From Akanthomyces muscarius (Eukaryota > Ascomycota > Sordariomycetes > Hypocreales > Cordycipitaceae), in assembly GCF_028009165.1 (NCBI RefSeq), contig NC_079245.1:434001-498000 (forward strand): 64,000 nt of DNA, read 5' to 3'. Shown here one piece after another: positions 34,751-46,481 of this stretch. Under the pieces are notes generated by a model. That model saw only the letters and a program-made list of their open reading frames with translations. It made no database searches and was not told where the DNA came from. The position numbers and the translations under genes were made by a program. How positions within the stretch are numbered: position 1 is the first letter of the stretch; each line of letters begins with the position of its first letter.

Positions 34751-36457
34751 GGAAGGGACCCTTGTGTGTGGCGCTTTGGGAGGCGGAAAGAGCTGGCTAC
34801 TGCGGCTCAGCTGTCTTGCACCCTTGATGCTTACAGAGGAACGCATTTGTAGAAGTAGGCGGTGCAAGAAGCGGTCGAAATCGGTATTTGTTTAGTGGGA
34901 ACGTGGAGATGAGGCCGGCGTTAGTTGGCGCGCTACGCTCTACAGGTCTTGCCCTGTTCGGTGTGAGTCAGAACGAAAATCGCCAATTTATCATGTCCCT
35001 ATAGATTCGGGATGTGGGAAACTGCTCGTAAAACTCCATCCCGGGAGCTTTCCCCAGCACGGCAATTGTTCCGCCGCAGTGCACATGCTTGAAGCTGGGG
35101 TGCCCTTACACCTATTGTGTCTCTAAATACAACCCGATTTGCTCTTTCGAAGCAAACAACAAAATAAATAAAATTAGCTTTACAGCAAATGCTCTAAGAA
35201 AGGAAATCAAGACGTATTTAACCATAGATCAGCCACGATCACAAGACCTGCATACACAACACCACTAGTTATATATTCAGGTGGCCGAGCTCTTGATCCG
35301 CCCCAGGCTGTAGCTTTCTCATGACCTATTGAAGCCGCTAAATAGAGTTTCTGATTTGTGCTAAAAAGTTATCATAGTGCCTTCACTATAAAACATAAAT
35401 AGGTAGAGATTGTGATTTCGGCATCAATTTTAACAAGCAGAAAATAGCGGTCTCGTATGCTGCTGAACTCAAATATTTCATGCATTCGTATTTTGGCCAT
35501 TTAGTTGAGCGTTAAAAGTGTTGCCGGCGATAATTCCGCGCCCGCCCGCGAAACATACATATTTAGCAGCGTCGCTACGAATCTGAAACGATTAAGCCTA
35601 TGGATGATTACGAGTGCCTACTCTCACAAGATCCTCGTCTGTATCCGTCGTGCCGAATCAGTAATGCAATGTCTGGAGATGTAGGGTAACCCGGGAAGTT
35701 ATCCGAAGCCTGACTCTTACTTGCCGGCCCTCTCCAACGCAAGAAGAGAATTTGGCGCATTTTTGGAAGTGCCGTTCACAAAAAACATTTGGCTATTATC
35801 GATAAAGCTGCTGTGTATACGAAATTGCCTAGAGACAGTAGTTGAGACTCTCACGGATGCTCATGTCGTACAATATAGGACACTTTGCATGGATAGAAGA
35901 AAGGCAAAAAGACGGCAGAGTCGTATGGAAATTATGAGAAGAAGATGTTTCGCGCTTCTTTACTTCACCATTAATCGGTACGCGATACAAGCCCATGAAC
36001 GCAAGCTGATGGGCAGCGCTGTAGGTTTCCTTTCTCTTGCTCACGTTTGTCTGAAAGGTTTTGATTGTCGCGTGGTCGAAATTAGTTCTTCCTCTGTTAT
36101 TCATGTCGCTTGAATCGTCATTTGCGGTTTCGGTGGCCACTGGTTCGGTCATTGAAATTTGTGCGGCGGGCTGCTCGGCGGGCTGCTTGGGGGGATTGCC
36201 GGGGAGATGTTCGAGCCAGAATCTCGCGTTTCATGGGGGCATCACCAAAGGGGTACGTAATCTTGGAGAAATGATTTATATCTCTGCTCTTGTCTAACCA
36301 TGCTGCAATTGCATCTGATGCCTCGCCGCGACTTCACCCTCCGTTCCACATGCCCTCCGAAACTCGATTTACCGCTACCAGGCAAGTTGAACCCTATTCT
36401 CCTTCTAATCCGGAAACCGAACAGAGCTCCCGCGGTGATGAGTGTTTTCCAGGAGAT
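34751..36457. other. gene-poor AT-rich region, 1.7 kb
   Basis: Apart from the HET promoter I see nothing coding. 35100-35560 is notably AT-rich with many TpA steps, which could reflect old repeat-induced point mutation, but no repeat partner is visible. Short open frames at 35721-36113 (+) and 35829-36152 (-) have no family similarity. Confidence 0.45.
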
Positions 36458-36871
36458 TTAGTTGGGATCATCCAAGCACTTGGTGACGTCGACATCAGTG
36501 TCGATAATAGGGATCTTCTTGCAGCCCTGAATCCTAAAGCTCTTCATGTAGGAGCCTTCCTTGCTGGTGCTCTTCTTGTACCATTCCTTGGGAGAGCCGG
36601 CCGTCGCAGAGCCCAGGTTGTTGCCATTGCAAGCAGGCTTGCTGTGCATGGTAATCGAGCAGCGAGTCCAGGCAGCGCTGCACCAGGTGAAAGAACCAAT
36701 ACGCTCCTTCGTGATGTCTTCAGGGATGTTGTAGCAGTTGTTGTCGGCGTACATGCTCTTGAAGTGCATGTGTTTTCCCTTTTGGTTGTCTTCGGTCCAG
36801 ACAGTGAAGCTCCACGCGTCCGCACCCATGAGCGCCATGGAAGAGCAGGCGAGAATGGAAGAAATCTTCAT
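36458..36871 (-). CDS. small secreted six-cysteine protein
   Basis: Single exon, 137 aa. Signal peptide about residues 1-19 (MKISSILACSSMALMGADA). The mature protein of about 118 aa has six cysteines (in ADNNCYN, FTWCSA, WTRCSI, KPACNG, IQGCKK, VTKCLD), enough for three disulfides, and alternating aromatic/basic strands (WSFTVWTEDNQKGKHMHF) suggesting a compact beta fold. A TATA box (36977-36986) lies about 105 bp upstream. I do not recognise a named family; small secreted cysteine-rich proteins of this size are often effectors or antimicrobial proteins, which is only inference. Confidence 0.85.
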   Translation of the reverse strand: MKISSILACSSMALMGADAWSFTVWTEDNQKGKHMHFKSMYADNNCYNIPEDITKERIGSFTWCSAAWTRCSITMHSKPACNGNNLGSATAGSPKEWYKKSTSKEGSYMKSFRIQGCKKIPIIDTDVDVTKCLDDPN

Positions 36872-36976
36872 TTTGAGAGTGGTAAGGGTTGGATTATGAA
36901 GTATTCAAGGAGAGAAGAAGTGTAATGATATTGGAATGGTTGGGAAATACACAGTGCCTTGGCGGACGGCTGTCGA

Positions 36977-36986
36977 CCTTTTATAC
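36977..36986 (-). promoter_or_regulatory. TATA box of the six-cysteine protein gene
   Basis: Minus strand GTATAAAAGG, about 105 bp upstream of the ATG at 36871. Confidence 0.65.
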
Positions 36987-37916
36987 TTCGTCTCTGTTTC
37001 AGAGATCGGCATGCCTCGTATGGAACAAGCACAACTTCCATCTTTCTATGCGCCAGACTCACTTCGCATAACTGCGTTGCCCGACTTTTGAGTGGACTCG
37101 TGAGCAGTAGCTGAAGCAGTTTTACCATCGTCAAGTAATACGGAACAACCAATGCGCCTAGGACCCTTAGAACTACCAGGAACCGCCCCACTAGCGACCC
37201 AGCCAGCTGAAAGTTCTCTGTATGGTCCATTCGGAGACACTTCTTATTTAGGAAGCCAGGATTGCCTTGTGATGTTATTCTCCCCACAGTAAGGCTGATT
37301 TTTTTTTAAGTAAGAAATGAAAATTGGGCGACAACTCACCTTCATCGGTTTCGGACCGTCCAAACGAGCTAAGTTTAAGCTTAAACAGGAGGATAAACAG
37401 CTGGTCACCAGCCCGAGAGCTGCTATTCTTCGTCATCTACTTTGATGGGGTATACTGATTACTGTTCAATTGGTGGCATGAATTTTCAGTACCCGCCGCC
37501 AACTCATAGCAGCGCCGTAATGACGACTGCCGATCAAATGCTGCAATACTTCTTTGACTGTCGTACACTAACCCACTACGTGCACGCGGTCACGGCCACT
37601 TCCCCCGACGCAGAAATTACCGTCACATACATCAGCTCATGCCTGCCGCGGCAAGAACGGCATGTACAGCAAATAACGTATTGGGGGTTGAATTGCTCTT
37701 GTAGCCTCTGCAATATGGACCTGGGTTTGATATGATTCAAACTCTAATTATATACCCCTATTTAATAGAGGCGAGTATATGGGAGTCTCAACTAGGATGA
37801 GCCAGCATTTATGTATCCATTGATGTTCAGCATGCATATCAATACTAGGTAGTTTGATCTAGGGATATACATCATATGCGCTCGCAGAATAGAGGCCAAA
37901 TGCCGACTACGTTCGA
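36987..37916. other. intergenic region, 0.9 kb
   Basis: No gene supported; a plus-strand frame at 37442-37735 lacks similarity and promoter marks. Contains a perfect 14-bp palindrome at 37373-37386. Confidence 0.45.
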
Positions 37917-40900
37917 TCATGCCATGGCTTGCAGCCCAACCCTCTCGTCGCTCGCCCGCGTCATTGTCGCTTGTTCCATTGCCTCTAAAATATCATGATA
38001 CTCCCTCGTCCGGCCCCACGCCACCGACACCGTCGCGAGTATTTTCCTCGCCTCGCGCAAGATCCGCACCGGCCCCTCCGCCGCGCAGACATCCCCGACT
38101 CCCGTGATGTGTGCCCTCATTTTGGCCGACCGCACGAACAGCTGCACCATCTCGTCGTCATTGGGACGGTCAAGCCGAATAAACGTCGGGTCCGGATCAG
38201 ATGTGTACGTAGACGGCCGCGGCGACGCATGCAGATGGCGTGATTGCGATGCTCTGGATGTCGAAGGCGACGCGCCCGAGTAGCTGTGGTAGGTGCCTTG
38301 GACCTCTGGTGATACTTGCCGAGACAAGCTCCCGCTCCTGGCCTCCTCATCGTCCCCAGAAGACTGGCATCGCTGGGCAGTCACTCTCGAAGTATAGTAG
38401 CTGTACGCCCAGAGAGTGAGAGAGGCCAAAAATACGGACACAGGTTCATAGAACGCCATGGTGGAATACCGCCGAATATGCCAGTAGAAACAGCCGCTGT
38501 GCAGAGCTGCGAGGCGAGCCTTTGACTGTCTTCGGTTAGATTCTTTCGTTACTCGTTGGATACATCAACTTACTCCATCACGCTGTGCCCACTGTAGAAC
38601 CTCGTGCTCAGCCGCAACTGCCTCATCCCGAGTTGGGGTCTGTCGCCCGGCGTGCTCTGGGTTTCGGGAAAACGCTACCGAAAGGGCGAGCGTCATTATT
38701 TGATCGTAGGGTGCAAACAGCACTACGCGGGCTAAATGCAGATGCATGACCGTCGAGTGCTCAGCCCCCGAAAGCAGTGCTATGGTAGCGTTGGCACCCC
38801 AGTGGAGCGTGTCGACGCAGTCCATGGCCGCATTGCGCCAGCTCGAAAAGATGGACACGTCCGCGAGCCATTTCCCCTTGTTCCTGTCCGTATGTTTGTT
38901 GCCTCCCTGGCTTGCGCCGTGGAGTGGCTCCGCAGATGGAATCCAAGAAGAAAGCGGTCGTGTGATGTAGTCTTTGACGTGGAACACTTCACGATATACG
39001 CCATGAAGAAGGATGATGCGACCAAACTCGCCTAGGTCGCCTTTTACGTGCTTGTCTGTAAAGAGATGGTGCACGGCGGTGAACAGAGATGGGTTACCTT
39101 TGGTAAGTTAACTTTTATTTGTTCGCCTGAAAGTGAGAGTCCACTTACGCTCTGTTTTCTCATAGAGCTCGTCCCACAGAGGACCTGGTGTTGCAAACCA
39201 GAGCCCATCGTGAGGGAGATCGCTCTGTGACATTTCTAGTAAAAGGTTGGCATCAAGTCTGAAATGATACGACATCATGCAATCGAGTAACTAGGGAGAA
39301 CATGAGCGAGGTCAAGGATTTTGTGAGTGATGGTCTCACCACTATGGAGTAAGCTAGACGCCGTTTGGTCTCTACCGCCAACCAACCAACCCAGCGTCTG
39401 TGATCTTGGGTAGCCCAGCTCAAGTCACGATTGTGATCGCCAGTTATACTCATGAGGCCGTTTAGTTTGACAAGGCTGACCAACTCGCCATGCCTCCTTT
39501 TTGCAAGAGCTTGCAAGTGCGATGATCCACAATAAAGCATGCCTACTTGACTGAGTAGCAGAGCTTGAATAAATGGTGTGTCATCGTCGCCAAAGCCGCT
39601 TCTGTTCTCCTGTTCCGTAATGAGAACCCTTCTCAAGAACTCATGAATCGGCGCCACACAGCTCCAAAACTCGTGTGTCTGAGTGTATTGGCAGCCAATA
39701 GCAGCCATAGCCAAGGTTAACGGCCAATAGCTGTTCACGTTGAACGTCGGCTCGTGTATAATCGGGAGTGAGCCCGCGAATTGATCGAAATATAAGCCAA
39801 GAAAGAAGTTGAGGTGCTGGATGGATGGGAAGTGGACGGACTCGAAGGGCCGATGCACCGGGTTTGAGGCAAGACAAAGTCGATTGAAACTGTTGCGCAC
39901 GGTCTCGTACAGAGCTGTCTGAATACTTCGTGTCTGATCGTGATATTCTGGGTCGTCCACTGATACGTGACTCAGATCGGGGAAAGACAACAAGTTTTCT
40001 TCGCAGCTGGCGGATGAAAGACCGTTTGAGATGGGCGATAACGACTGGCAGTTATGTATGCGTAGCGAGGGGTCGACTCGCTGAGATCTAACCGTGCAAG
40101 GCACTCGCGCTCCATTACTGCTGGTGGCATACAGACCACCCTTCGCGACTCTCGGCAGTAGAGGCAGCGACCTATGCGAGGTATGTGACATCGTTGAGAC
40201 CACTTCAGCCGGAGATGCGATTGCAGGTGATCGAGATGCCTCCCCGTAAATCTCATTCGATACCTGCAGGGGCAACCTGGGCCGCACACCGGCTGGCTCA
40301 TTGTAAGGTTGCATACTGTTAGGAGATAAGCCCAATCCGAGAATGGAACTGAAATCGACATCGATGGCGTCATTTGCGGGAAGCCAATTCATTGCAAAGC
40401 CCAGAGTCGCATCATAAACAGATGGAGCATACATGAAGTTCTCCGTCACGGGCACGGGGACATCATTGCGATAGAACTGTGGTGTGGACGGCCTAGGTTC
40501 ACGGAGATCGAGGTTGGCCAGATCGTGGGCATTTGCCGAGTCCGGTGCTCGGAATCGGGAGCTGCGCAGAGGGCTATACGAGTTTGCCATGAAGGCATCG
40601 CCAACGAGCTGATCTGAAGTAAGTGGACTGTTTCCATCTCCCCGAGGCGCATCGAAATAGGGCACGTCAGGTGTCGCATCGTGATTTGCTTCTACGTTGC
40701 GCCGACCGCGGGTGGAGTTCTCGAAGGGAGCGGAGTAACTCATTTGTTCTTCGAAAGCCTCTGGTGATTTGCCGGTGTGCCGCGCTTGCCTTTCGGGATA
40801 GACGCACTCCAGAGACCGCCCGGAGCATCGCATGCAGGGCAAAGCTCTTGTGCATTTCTCTCGAGCCCTCGCGCATTCAGTACAGGCACGGCGCCTCCTA

Positions 40901-41227
40901 TCTTCACCATCCTTGGATGAGTTGGGCCCGGCCGTCTGCGGTTGCTTGTGGATGGATGAGTGTCGCGCGAGAATGTCACTTTACTAGCAGTCAGCCAACG
41001 GTCGATACGATGAAGCATGACATGTCGGTGCACGCGGCGTACCTTCTAGCGAACTTCTTGTCGCAAACGGAACAGGAAAAGCTCCTGAGCCCTTCATGGC
41101 TTCGCTCGTGTCTCTTGAGGTGCTCTGGACGCTTGAAACTGCGTGAACACCGAGCGCACCGTAGCTTGCCATCGCTGGTAATCAGACCACTCTCCAGCCG
41201 GCGCTCGTCCTCTTGAGGCTGCCCCAT
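37917..41227 (-). CDS. hybrid C2H2 plus Zn(II)2Cys6 transcription factor with fungal-specific domain
   Basis: Five exons: 41227-41043, 40978-39340, 39290-39149, 39097-38574, 38525-37917; 1032 aa. Two C2H2 fingers (C24, C27, H40, H44; C52, C55, H68, H72) are followed at once by a Zn2Cys6 cluster (C94, C97, C104, C110, C113, C120). The first intron splits finger 2 and its removal restores FARSDILARHSSIH. The middle region (about 350-850) is the fungal-specific transcription-factor domain: LPIIHEPTFNVNSYWPLTLAMAAIG, HDVV-like LLDCMMSYHFRL, LFTDKH. The end has SKARLAALHSGCFYWHIRRYS and SFYEP-like FYEPVSVFLASLTLWAYSYY. It lies 788 bp upstream of, and on the same strand as, the GH127 gene's end, so it may regulate the adjacent sugar genes (inference). 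Confidence 0.93.
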
Positions 41228-42015
41228 TGGCGCCTTGCTCTCATTTTAGGTCGGTCAGTGGGAAACTTGCGCCTCAACTGCCGAGCCACTTTGCATTTAC
41301 AACGCAACTTTGATGTTAGTGGCAAGGTTGAAGTGCCGAACATAGAGGACGCGGAGGCGGGGTGCCCATGGGGTTTGGCCGCCTGGTGGCTTATTAGTTG
41401 GAGCCAGTGGGTTCTAGGATGTCAACCAGGGGTGCCGATGCAGGATGCCCTTTGGGCTCTTTACCCGCTAGACAGGGTCGTTTAGTGCGTAATTTTCCGC
41501 CTTTTATGGGTGGCACCCCTTGAAGGTGCCCTGGCTGTCCTTTAGCGTATGGTTTAGCTTTTCCCTCAATCAGCACCTTCTACTGGTATAATGACGAATA
41601 GCTGCCCTGCGCGACATAGGACAATGACGCGGCCTTCTGCCCAATTTGGCATATACAGCGAACTCGTTGGCCGCTTTCTGCGGTCCATATTTTCAACTGT
41701 CCCGTCAGCACGCAATTCTACACTCATTTGCTACCCGGCATCGTCCATAAACATTCAGCATCAACCACAATGGATGGGAAGTCTGTGAAAGGTCGCTTGT
41801 ATCGTTTGTTCATCTGATCGGCGCTGTCTGTCAGCATTGCTTGAAGCCCCGGGTGGTCCGATCCATGCTTACTCCGTACGTTGTCACATGAGTCACATAG
41901 AACGGCGAAGCGTGATACTCAAGCCGCCATTTCTACGGTGAGAACGGATTCCAAACCCAATCGCCAGTGATGTGCCTACTCAGTCTAGCTGCCACACATT
42001 TGTCAAAGTCCTTGC
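41228..42015. other. promoter region of the hybrid transcription factor
   Basis: 788 bp, no gene. GGGGTGCC occurs at 41359-41366 and 41429-41436, and inverted (GGCACCCC) at 41512-41519, with a further AGGTGCC just after. Confidence 0.5.
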
Positions 42016-44094
42016 TCAACCTTTCAGCAGGCCGACACGCATATGCCCACGGCCGCCTCGGTTCGCCCTGAAGTAGTAAGGTACAAGCACAATGTCCCTT
42101 TGCTCTCCGATCTCTAAGATTGAATCATCCAGCTGGCTTGTTCCTGGCTCCTCGCCCACTGGTTTCTCGTTCCAGTTTTTCATCGACCGTACCGAGCAGG
42201 TCGTTCTCAAGGCCAAGTACTCCTCTCCCGTCTCCTCAAAAGTCCGCCTTTCCTCCTCGACAGCGCTTCCAGCACGGATCACCACATCTTTGAAGTGATT
42301 CTTCTCCCAGGCGTTATCTGCGTCTTCAGCACAGTAAATAATAGGTCCTCTTGCAAGAGCCAAAGTGTTCTGGTTAGTGTACGGGTGGGGCGCTAAGTAT
42401 CGCGGTCCGAAGTTCTTGATCTGAAGCTTGAATGAAGGGTTCGCATTGCCATACGCCGAGTCCAGGGTAAGATAGCCCTTGAAGATTTGAACTTGCTCTA
42501 CCGACGGTGCTGGTGTAATCTCGTACTGTCCTTGGCACCAAGCCGGTAAGCGAAGTCGGATTGTTGTTCGGACGAATGCCGGAGCCTCGAGTTGGAACGA
42601 AATAACCCCGTCCCAGGGCCAGTTTGACTTCTGCTCGAGGGTGATGCTCTTTCCATCCAGGTCAAACGTCACCTTGGCGGTAGTATAAAGGTGAACAGTG
42701 ACAAATGCGTCATTCCCAGAACCTCCGTAATCCCACAGGTATCCCCCGAGACTGCCGAATAGCCTCGCAAGATTAGGCGGGCAGCACGCGCACCAGAACC
42801 AGTCCTCGCGAGCGTTTTTGTCTTGATCGGAGCTAGCCAGCTGGTTTACATATGTGAACGCCTTGCCGTCTAGACTCATCGCCGTCATGACGTTGTTGTA
42901 CAGAGACAACTCCATGATGTCCGCATAGCGGCTGTCGAGGTCAATGTGCAGCATCCGTTCGGCGAGCATCATTACTGCAATCGACGCACAGGTCTCGGAG
43001 TAGCAGCCGCCGTCGTCGGTACCCTGCGGCAGGAAGTAGTCGATTCCGAAGCCTTCCCATTGCTTCATGGCCCCGATCCCGCCCGTGACGTACATCTTCT
43101 TGTCAACCATGTTGTCCCACAGACGGTTCAGAGCTGCCGTCCATTCACTGGCCGCCGGCAGATTTTGGCTGCCCTGTTTGTGGAGGCACACCATATCGGC
43201 AGCGGCGGCCAATAGATACATGGCCCTGACGGAGTGGCCCTCGACTGATGATTGCTCCAATATCGGCGCATGCGCTTGGGCGTACCAGTACGAGTGCCGC
43301 TCGGGGTATGGATCAGGTCGCAACCACTCCGAGTCTCCTCGTTGCTTCTCCTCCCAGTCGTAGTAATGCTGTCCATCTTGTCCGTTTGGGTTCCCTCTCT
43401 CTTCTAGGAAGTATTTAGCCAGATTATACGCATCTTCACTCCTGGTTGCAGAATAGAGACGCAGTAGAGCAAGCTCGATCTCAGGGTGGCCGGGATAGCC
43501 ATGTCGCTGGTCCTGTCCAGGTCCAAACGTCTTGTTGATTAGAGCAACATATTTAACAATTGGCTCGAGTAGCAAGTCATTATTATAGTGAGCCCTATGA
43601 GCTAGAGCAGCCTCAATTAGGTGACCCGCGTTGTATCTATTGAGGGTTGCTTAGCATGGAACCCTAGTAGTTGAGATAGTGGCAACTTACAGCTCATGCA
43701 TATCTCGCAGGTTCGACCATCGCTTATCAGGCTCAACCACGGTGTAGTGTACATTCAGATAGCCATCCTCGCCCTGAGCGCTACGAATCATTGCGACCAG
43801 CTCTCGAATTGCAAGGTCAATTTTCTCATCGTAAGTCTCTTGCAAGAGGTAACAGGCGCCCTCGATCCACTTGGCGATATCACTGTCCCAGAACAAGTGG
43901 AAGGGGACAGGCCACATAGACTTGTCGGCGTATATGGAATGCCATTCCAGCTTAAAGCAGTCATAGCGCCCAGTACTGCGCAATTGTTCAAGCTGAGTGT
44001 GGATAGTTGTCGTTGCGATTGTGTCTCTTCGCACCGATAGCATGGACTTGCCATGGAAAGAGGACTGCTGGAATAGGGACTGCGGATGAGACAT
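42016..44094 (-). CDS. GH127 beta-L-arabinofuranosidase-type glycoside hydrolase, intracellular
   Basis: Two exons, 44094-43691 and 43636-42016, 674 aa. GH127 (former DUF1680) marks: ELYNAGHLIEAALAHR across the intron, HPEIELALLRLY, YVTGGIGAMKQWEGFG, YSETCASIAVMMLAERML, WCACCPPNLARLFGSLGGYLW. The residues used by characterised GH127 enzymes are present in order: acid/base Glu (E329), zinc ligands E349 and C351, and the Cys pair C419/C420 that includes the nucleophile. No signal peptide, so it should cleave imported arabinosides in the cytosol. Next to a secreted GH39-like enzyme and a sugar porter. Its promoter carries an inverted pair of the shared CTCCCACCGGAG element (44381-44421). Confidence 0.94.
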
Positions 44095-44981
44095 GGCGAC
44101 GCTTATGGTCTGAAAAGATTTGTGACTTTGAAATGGCTAATCTCTCAGTTTCAACCAAAAAAAGTGTGGTGATGAGCTGCTCTTAACGTGCAGATTTTCG
44201 CTCCTCGTGAAGCGATCGACAAAGATGACACAGCCGGAGCCGCAACAGTCAAGGGAGCTAAGTCACGGTGGATCAATCACCTAGCAACTGGAGCCAGATC
44301 ATATTAGTATTCAGTAAGTTGGCATGTTTTGCCCAATGTGCGGTGTGCTCTCGTCCGATTGGTGCGGTTCCTGATGCCGACTCCCACCGGAGCTGGTGGC
44401 GAGTGGGTGCTCCGGTGGGAGGATGCAGAGACAACGCCGGTCCCACCATCGCGCCAAAATGAAGACTGGGTGGCCAAGTAGGCTCGGATACGCATTTTGA
44501 ATGCGTCAAATATTGATTTGCGTGCGGCAAGTCAGTCGTAATCTGATTTCTGAGCTCTGCTGGTATCGAGAAAATGCAATGTTCTTGCCTCTCTGCGAAC
44601 ATTGGGTGCATGGTCATGAACCGGCAAAGTTTGAAGATGTAATGTTGTTTTTGACATATAAGCTGCTTTGCTCTTGTCACATATAAGGAATGCTTTGAAA
44701 TGGGCGTCAGGGGAAAGATTTTCCGGGTTCTTCACTCTGTGTCGCAAGCTCTCTGGGAACTTCCAGCTACGAGAAACGGAGCAGATCGAAATTTAAGCCA
44801 ACTAGTATCTCATCCTCAGTGAACTATGAACTCGCAAGTCATCCTGCATACATAACCATCGCAAATATATCTGGTAGTAACGAGCGTATTAAAGAACCTA
44901 TATGTCCTCCAGCAACAGTCTCGAAAGTTGACTCGTGCGTGCACACATCCGGCCACTAAAACAGCCACAGGATGCCAATAC
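44095..44981. other. intergenic region between GH127 start and GH39-like stop
   Basis: 887 bp with no gene; holds the GH127 promoter including the 13-bp inverted repeat at 44381-44421. Confidence 0.5.
44381..44421. promoter_or_regulatory. inverted pair of CTCCCACCGGAG elements
   Basis: CTCCCACCGGAGC (44381-44393) and its exact reverse complement (44409-44421), 15 bp apart, 290-330 bp upstream of the GH127 ATG. The same 12-mer occurs upstream of the sugar porter. Likely a regulator site (inference). Confidence 0.55.
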
Positions 44982-46481
44982 TCAGGCACCTACATCAAAT
45001 TCAAATGCCCAGCCGGTGTAGTTGTTTTCCTGATAAATAGCAATGGTGAGGGCCCCATCAGTATAATCATGCGGGACGGAATTCCGGAAACTAGGGGCAG
45101 CCTGGGCAGCGAGAGGGTCGTTGCCATCGAAGCCCCATGTGTCGATGGTCAATGTACCGGAAACCAGAAGCCCAACAGACTCCAGGTCGTCAATGGTGAC
45201 GTACCAAGTACCAGAGGCAAGCTTGGTGCCCACCATGAGGCGGACGCGGTCGTCTCCGACAGTGGCATATACATCGAGATGAGTATCGCCCGATCGATCA
45301 ACAGCGACACGGTTGCCAGTCATGTTGCTAGCATAATACTGGTAGACCCAGTAGCCCGGAGCGGGCGCATAGTCGGTGGCCGAGTAGTCATAGGGATCAG
45401 CTGTTTTCGCTAAAATTAATGTTAAAGATCTGAGACAAAACAGGATGCGATAGCTGCTCACTGAGAAGGTTGGCAAATAAATCGTGCAGCGTAGTGCCCC
45501 CTTGCCAGTTTCCAAGCAGCCCGATAAAGTCAAAACGCTCGAGCCCAGAAATCCACCAGATGTACGAGCCGGGAACCATCTCTATGTACTGCGCATACTC
45601 GTTCACGTTGATCTGTCGCGACGGCAGGCCATAGGTCTCCAGCAAGGTTGAGAGGCTAGCGTTGGTGTACGAAGGATCATTGTCAGCTTCTGCAAGAGTC
45701 CCCTCCAAATGATAAGTGTACTGGTCGGGAATAGTATCGTTTCCGGCCACCTGACGCAGCCACTCTGTCCACCACAGGTTACTACCCATAGGACGGAATG
45801 CCAGACTGGGGCCAACGAGCTTCAGACTGTCGAATCGTGAGTCGGCTCTGATGAGCTTGTGAGTTCGAATGTACAGATCAATCCATTGTTGCATCCCGCC
45901 CTCGCCTTTCCAGAATACACCAATGTCTGGTTCATTCCATATCTCGTAGATACTGCCGTCAAGCACTTCGTTGTCGTAAAGATCTTCGACAAGCTGCAGG
46001 ACGAATGCATCGTAGCTGTCCCACTGACCACCGTCGCCGGGCCAAATCGTGGAGTCATTTGTGCTGTCTGTGCCCCAGAGGTCATGCGCCAGCCAGCTGA
46101 CTTCGGCGTTGTACTCTCGACACTCCTGGTAGTTGGACAATGACGAAGCAAAGCGCCCCTTGTACTCAGACCGGCCCCAGACCCAACCCCGGGCTGGACT
46201 CCCCAGCTGCGCACCGCCGGTACGGCATCCCTGGATGTCGAGCTGCGTCCAGCTGTCTTTGTCAGGTTTTTTGCGGCAAACAGGTCTTATTGGTCTTACT
46301 ATTCTGAAGGGATCTGGCCACGGGTGTCAGGAACACCATAAATGAAACCAGATGCAAGATGTTCTGCCGCGCCTTTGGAAGTGCCCAGATGAACCACGGC
46401 GGTATTATCAGCACGAATCTCAAAAGAGTTCAAGGCAGTGGCAACTGCAGTGAGGACGGATACAGTCAGAAATGTAGCCAT
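44982..46481 (-). CDS. secreted glycoside hydrolase, GH39-like
   Basis: Three exons: 46481-46300, 46252-45462, 45400-44982; 463 aa. Signal peptide (ATFLTVSVLTAVATAL) at the N-terminus. After GFIYGVPDTRGQIPS the first intron joins to YWTQLDIQGCRTGGAQL and GSPARGWVWG; acceptor GACAG (46253) was chosen because the earlier AAAG gives a stop. The clan-A acid/base is the Glu of IYEIWNEPDIG; a second Glu in INVNEYAQYIE is the likely nucleophile. A C-terminal beta domain (about 330-463) follows. GH39 enzymes include beta-xylosidases and related activities; exact specificity is open. It acts outside the cell and shares a 1-kb divergent promoter with the sugar porter. Confidence 0.88.

Noticed and set aside
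35721..36152. Two overlapping frames on opposite strands
   Set aside because: No similarity, AT-rich, no splice or promoter pattern.
37442..37735. 97-codon plus-strand frame
   Set aside because: No signal peptide, family similarity or promoter mark.
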